Of a stretch of 64,000 bases of DNA, positions 61,059-64,000 are shown one piece after another (position 1 is the stretch's first letter; each line of letters starts with the position of its first letter). The notes under the pieces were generated by a model that saw only the letters and a program-made list of their open reading frames with translations, was not told the DNA's origin and ran no database searches. The stretch comes from Clostridiales bacterium (GTDB taxonomy: Bacteria; Bacillota; Clostridia; Christensenellales; Aristaeellaceae), in assembly GCA_015056055.1 (NCBI GenBank), contig SVHC01000006.1, positions 1-64,000 of the forward strand, in the 5' to 3' direction. Made by a program: the position numbers and the translations under genes.

Positions 61059-62384
61059 ATGAAGCGTTTCCCCCGTCTGCACAGCAGCCTTTTCAATCTT
61101 CACGATGACCGCAGCCGCGGTCGATGCGTGATGCTGACCAGCTCCATTATATGTGCCATCAACACATGGCTGACCACCGATATTTTCTACACCAGTTTTC
61201 TGATGATCTACGGTATTGATCTGGTGAATATCGGTATCATCGCGTTTATCCCATACATCGCCAGCTGTTTCAGCATATTCTCGCCCAGCCTGTTGGAACG
61301 GTTTCAAAAGCGCCGCTGGGTGCTGGTGGGCGGAAAATTGCTCTACTACACGCTGAACATACTGGGAATTACGCTGGTTCCTGTGATCGTAGCGGATCCC
61401 ACGCTGCGGGTAGTATGCTTTGCATCGATTATTTTCCTTGCCAACCTGATCAACGCATTGATCGGCAGCGGAATCTCGATCTGGCATCTGAACTTTATCC
61501 CTGAGCACATCCGCGCTGATTACTTCTTGAAACAATCCACCATCAGCAGCTTCATCGGCATTGGTATTTCTCTCATATCCGGTGTTGTCGCGGACGCACT
61601 TTCGGCATCGCCCTATGCAAACACGATCATTATTCTGTTCCGCTATGTGGCATACGGTCTTGCGCTGATTGACGTAATAGTGCTGGCACTGCCGAAGGAA
61701 TACCCCTATCCGCGCAGCCACGATCGTCCTCGTCTGCGCGATATCGTCACCATGCCGTTCAGCAGCAAACCCTTCATGCTGACGATGCTGGTTATCGTGC
61801 TGCATACCTTCTGCACCAACGTGCCGACATCGTTCGTAAACTACTATCTGCTGAATAATGTTGGCGTTCAGTACACCTACATCTACGCCATCAATATGGT
61901 CTATCCTTTTATGCTGCTGTTTCTGCAGCCCATCGCGCGCAGGCTGATCAACCGCTTCGGCTGGTTCAAGGTGCTGGCTGTGTCAATGCTTATTCATGCT
62001 CCGTCGTGGGTCGCTTATGCCTGCGTTACAGGCGGCAACTACCTTTGGCTGTTTACTGCCACACGCATTTTCCAGCATGTAGTCGGAGTATGCCTGAATA
62101 CCGCTTACTCCAACATTGCCTATGTAAATCTGCCGCCCAGAGATCAGACCAACTACTACTCCTTCTATCTGCTGGGTACAAACATGAGTGCATTCCTTGG
62201 CATGATGCTGGGCACCGGACTGATCGCACTCATCGGCGACCATGCACCCATTCTTCTGGGCATGCCGTTCACCAGCGTACAGCTGCTTCTTCTGATTCAG
62301 GCACTGGGAAATCTGGTGGTGCCGGTCGTCATCTTCTCCTGTTTCCGCATGCTGGATCCCAATGCCAGACTCGCAGCAAAGTAA
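61059..62384 (+). CDS. MFS-type transporter
   Basis: This 441-residue protein has about twelve hydrophobic segments after a short charged N terminus (RLHSSLFNLHDDRSRGRC). The central loop (KEYPYPRSHDRPRLRDIV) separates two halves of six. It resembles the GPH/MFS permease at 53016-54227 in overall length and topology, and may carry a sugar or glycoside. It stands alone, with its own promoter and terminator. ATG 61059 has AAAGGAAG upstream. Confidence 0.83.
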   Translation: MKRFPRLHSSLFNLHDDRSRGRCVMLTSSIICAINTWLTTDIFYTSFLMIYGIDLVNIGIIAFIPYIASCFSIFSPSLLERFQKRRWVLVGGKLLYYTLNILGITLVPVIVADPTLRVVCFASIIFLANLINALIGSGISIWHLNFIPEHIRADYFLKQSTISSFIGIGISLISGVVADALSASPYANTIIILFRYVAYGLALIDVIVLALPKEYPYPRSHDRPRLRDIVTMPFSSKPFMLTMLVIVLHTFCTNVPTSFVNYYLLNNVGVQYTYIYAINMVYPFMLLFLQPIARRLINRFGWFKVLAVSMLIHAPSWVAYACVTGGNYLWLFTATRIFQHVVGVCLNTAYSNIAYVNLPPRDQTNYYSFYLLGTNMSAFLGMMLGTGLIALIGDHAPILLGMPFTSVQLLLLIQALGNLVVPVVIFSCFRMLDPNARLAAK

Positions 62385-62420
62385 ACTCACAGGTCCGCTG
62401 TCGAATCTTCTCAAATACAA

Positions 62421-62468
62421 AAAACAGAGTTTCCAACCGCAAACAGCGGAAGAAAACTCTGTTTTCTT
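62421..62468 (+). terminator. Terminator of the MFS gene
   Basis: AAAACAGAGTTT pairs with AAAACTCTGTTTT around a small loop, with TCTT following. It also lies in the right place to serve the leftward cysK gene. Confidence 0.78.
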
Positions 62469-62558
62469 ATAAACTCTATCGGACGCCCGTACAGCGCATA
62501 TGTAAATATTCTTTCGGTTTTTCCACGCTTTCAGGCTTTCATTGTTGCCGTATCAACC

Positions 62559-63488
62559 TTACTCATCAAAAAGCGGCGTGGAGAAGTACCTCTCGGCAGT
62601 ATCCGGCAGAACGGTTACAACCGTTTTGCCCGGTCCAAGCTGCTTTGCCAGCTGAATAGCGGCAGCCACATTCGTACCGGAAGAAATACCGCACATCAAG
62701 CCTTCTTCGCAAGCCAGTCTGCGCGCGGTCTGAATGGCTTCCTCGTCGCTTACGATATAGATATGCTCGTAAATATTCTGATTGAGAATCTCCGGAATCA
62801 GTCCGTCGCCAATGCCCATCTGCAAATGCGTTCCAATGGTACCGCCTGCAAGAATAGCAGCGTTTTCCGGCTCCACAGCCCAAATGGTCATGTGGGGATT
62901 GAGTGCTTTCAGCGTTTCACCGATGCCGGTAATGGTACCGCCGGTGCCGATGCCGGAACAGAAACCATCAATTGGGCCGCCCACCTGTTCCAGAATCTCC
63001 AAACCGGTCTGATGCCTGTGAATCATGGGGTTTGCCGGATTGATAAACTGCTGGGGCACAAAAACATTTGGATCCTCACGCTGCATCTTCATGGCAGTCT
63101 GCAGGCAGTTTTCAATCGCTTCGCCAATGTTTCCCGCATCGTGGATCAATACCACTTCCGCACCATAGTGGCGCATCAGCTTGCGGCGCTCGATGCTGAC
63201 GGAATCGGGCATGATAATGCGCACCTTATATCCCAGAACAGCTCCGACCAACGCAAGACCAATACCCTGATTGCCCGAAGTAGGTTCTACGATAATAGTA
63301 TCCTTTGTAATCTGACCCTTGCGTACAGCATCCATCACCATGTTGTAAGCTACGCGGGTTTTGATGGAACCGCCTACATTCAGCCCTTCATACTTTACCA
63401 GAATGCGCGCTGCATTCTCAGGCACGATGTGATTGAGCTGCACAAGCGGAGTATTTCCAATTGCATCTAAAATATTTTGATATATCAT
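62559..63488 (-). CDS. cysK: Cysteine synthase
   Basis: This 309-residue PLP enzyme makes cysteine from O-acetylserine and sulfide. The PLP Lys is in GGSIKTRVAYNMV. The substrate loop is TSGNQGIGLALV (usual TSGNTGIGLA), the PLP phosphate loop is GIGTGGTITGIG and the C-terminal region is CGISSGTNVAAAIQ. Gln for Thr in the substrate loop is unusual and could shift the acceptor substrate. ATG 63488 has AAGGGA nine bases upstream. It has a strong promoter. Confidence 0.93.
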   Translation of the reverse strand: MIYQNILDAIGNTPLVQLNHIVPENAARILVKYEGLNVGGSIKTRVAYNMVMDAVRKGQITKDTIIVEPTSGNQGIGLALVGAVLGYKVRIIMPDSVSIERRKLMRHYGAEVVLIHDAGNIGEAIENCLQTAMKMQREDPNVFVPQQFINPANPMIHRHQTGLEILEQVGGPIDGFCSGIGTGGTITGIGETLKALNPHMTIWAVEPENAAILAGGTIGTHLQMGIGDGLIPEILNQNIYEHIYIVSDEEAIQTARRLACEEGLMCGISSGTNVAAAIQLAKQLGPGKTVVTVLPDTAERYFSTPLFDE

Positions 63489-63520
63489 GATATGGATTCC
63501 CTTCAATATAGCTGTTTGCT

Positions 63521-63549
63521 ATTATAACCCAGAACACGCAACATTGCAA
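63521..63549 (-). promoter_or_regulatory. Sigma-A promoter for cysK
   Basis: Minus strand TTGCAA, 17 bp, TATAAT. Confidence 0.8.
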
Positions 63550-63611
63550 GAAGGTTGTGGCATACGCGATACTTTTTCTTTGGCAGGTCATCCCCATCTC
63601 AAGAGAAACGC

Positions 63612-63650
63612 AAAAAAGTCCTGAAACCTCAATGATTTCAGGACTTTTTT
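63612..63650 (-). terminator. Terminator next to the tRNA fragment
   Basis: Perfect 15-bp stem AAAAAAGTCCTGAAA with a 9-nt loop, with T runs in both directions. It directly follows the encoded CCA of the tRNA fragment, as expected for a tRNA gene terminator. Confidence 0.9.
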
Positions 63651-63651
63651 G

Positions 63652-63693
63652 TGGTCTGGGTGAGAAGATTCGAACTTCCGGCCTCTTGAACCC
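63652..63693 (-). pseudogene. 3' fragment of a tRNA gene
   Basis: On the minus strand a T arm (GGAAG-TTCGAAT-CTTCT) is followed by CACCCAG, discriminator A and CCA, then a terminator. The matching 5' acceptor strand CTGGGTG and the D and anticodon arms are not found upstream, so only the 3' half is present. Such fragments are typical of integration at a tRNA gene. Amino acid unknown. Confidence 0.65.
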
Positions 63694-63791
63694 CATTTTT
63701 TAGGATGGCCCTTACGTTCAAACAAACTCCCCTACCATATTCAAAAGCGATGCTTTACCCTTGATTCCACAAATATTCAAACCCGGAAACC

Positions 63792-63826
63792 AAATTTGGC
63801 TACCATAAACCCAAAATTTGGCTACC
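63792..63826. repeat. Direct repeat AAATTTGGCTACC
   Basis: Two exact 13-nt copies at 63792-63804 and 63814-63826, each with a palindromic core (CCAAATTTGG, CCAAAATTTGG). They may be protein-binding sites or part of an attachment site next to the tRNA fragment. Confidence 0.6.
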
Positions 63827-63844
63827 TTGGTTCGTGGGTATATT

Positions 63845-64000
63845 ATAGCAGAAGGGAAAGAGGAATGTCAATTGCTTCTGCGACAGAAAAAAGCTGTGGA
63901 GAGGCTGAAATAAACTGCGGGGAAACTGATGAAATCTGAGAAAAACTGATAACGAACTGAACCAATCTGATGGAATCTGACAACAAGCTAATAGAATCTG
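63845..64000. other. Window edge with degenerate AATCTGA repeats, no gene seen
   Basis: Short units of the AACTGATGGAATCTGA type recur four or five times from about 63928 to the end. No gene is visible. It may belong to an incoming mobile element. Confidence 0.35.

Noticed and set aside
63652-63780. Complete tRNA at the window end
   Set aside because: No 5' acceptor strand complementary to CACCCAG occurs within tRNA distance, and no D arm is seen.

Overview
The window looks like a chromosomal stretch of a moderately GC-rich, spore-former-lineage Clostridium relative (class Clostridia, perhaps Christensenellales; the order is inference). Supporting markers are the SCIFF peptide with its radical-SAM maturase, a SpoIVFA/SpoIVFB-like pair, FloA/NfeD, a DUF3343 plus desulfurase-like pair, ssrA next to smpB, and strong Firmicute Shine-Dalgarno sites and sigma-A promoters, most with a 17-bp spacer. 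The glycosidase content suggests a gut or rumen plant-glycan or host-glycan user.

Layout. 0.1-0.8 kb: AT-rich HNH endonuclease gene beside the 3' end of ssrA. 0.9-11.3 kb: leftward housekeeping block (ssrA, smpB, GH127 enzyme, RNA methyltransferase, proC, sigma/anti-sigma pair, rsfS, nadD-yqeK fusion, yhbY, obgE, DUF3343). 11.4-22.7 kb: rightward block (desulfurase-like enzyme, large ABC transporter, NfeD, FloA, small membrane protein, LytTR regulator, TldD/PmbA pair), broken at 16.1-16.6 kb by a repeat-rich intergenic region. 22.8-29.6 kb: leftward genes (SpoIVFB/SpoIVFA-like pair, dehydrogenases, radical SAM enzyme, ZIP transporter, deformylase). 29.7-53 kb: a dispersed carbohydrate region (GH38, six-hairpin-type protein, SGNH esterases, SGNH/beta-helix fusion, DUF4838, GH5, two URO-D family proteins, glycyl radical enzyme with esterase and MFS transporter), with the SCIFF locus embedded. 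54.4-59.6 kb: a two-gene TIR/beta-propeller plus TM/TrkA-N/RyR operon, a candidate defence or signalling system. 59.7-63.5 kb: ferredoxin-flavodoxin protein, glycosidase fragment, MFS transporter, cysteine synthase. The last 350 bp hold a 3' tRNA fragment and short repeats, probably a mobile-element boundary.

The most unusual finding is a three-copy intergenic module at 36.4-36.9, 39.0-39.4 and 39.4-39.9 kb. Each copy carries, leftward, a sigma-A-type promoter, a 100-250-nt leader, a strong RBS, a 9-10-codon ORF (MLDNKKTQK, MMLDTKKVQK, MMLDTKNTNE) and a terminator whose stem contains the ORF's stop codon. This is the layout of a translation-coupled attenuator, yet no gene follows it in that direction. 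Each copy also carries, rightward, a second promoter that fires almost directly into a GTTGGG-containing terminator hairpin, predicting an RNA of only about 30-40 nt.

All functional calls come from reading protein motifs by eye. No database search or folding program was run.
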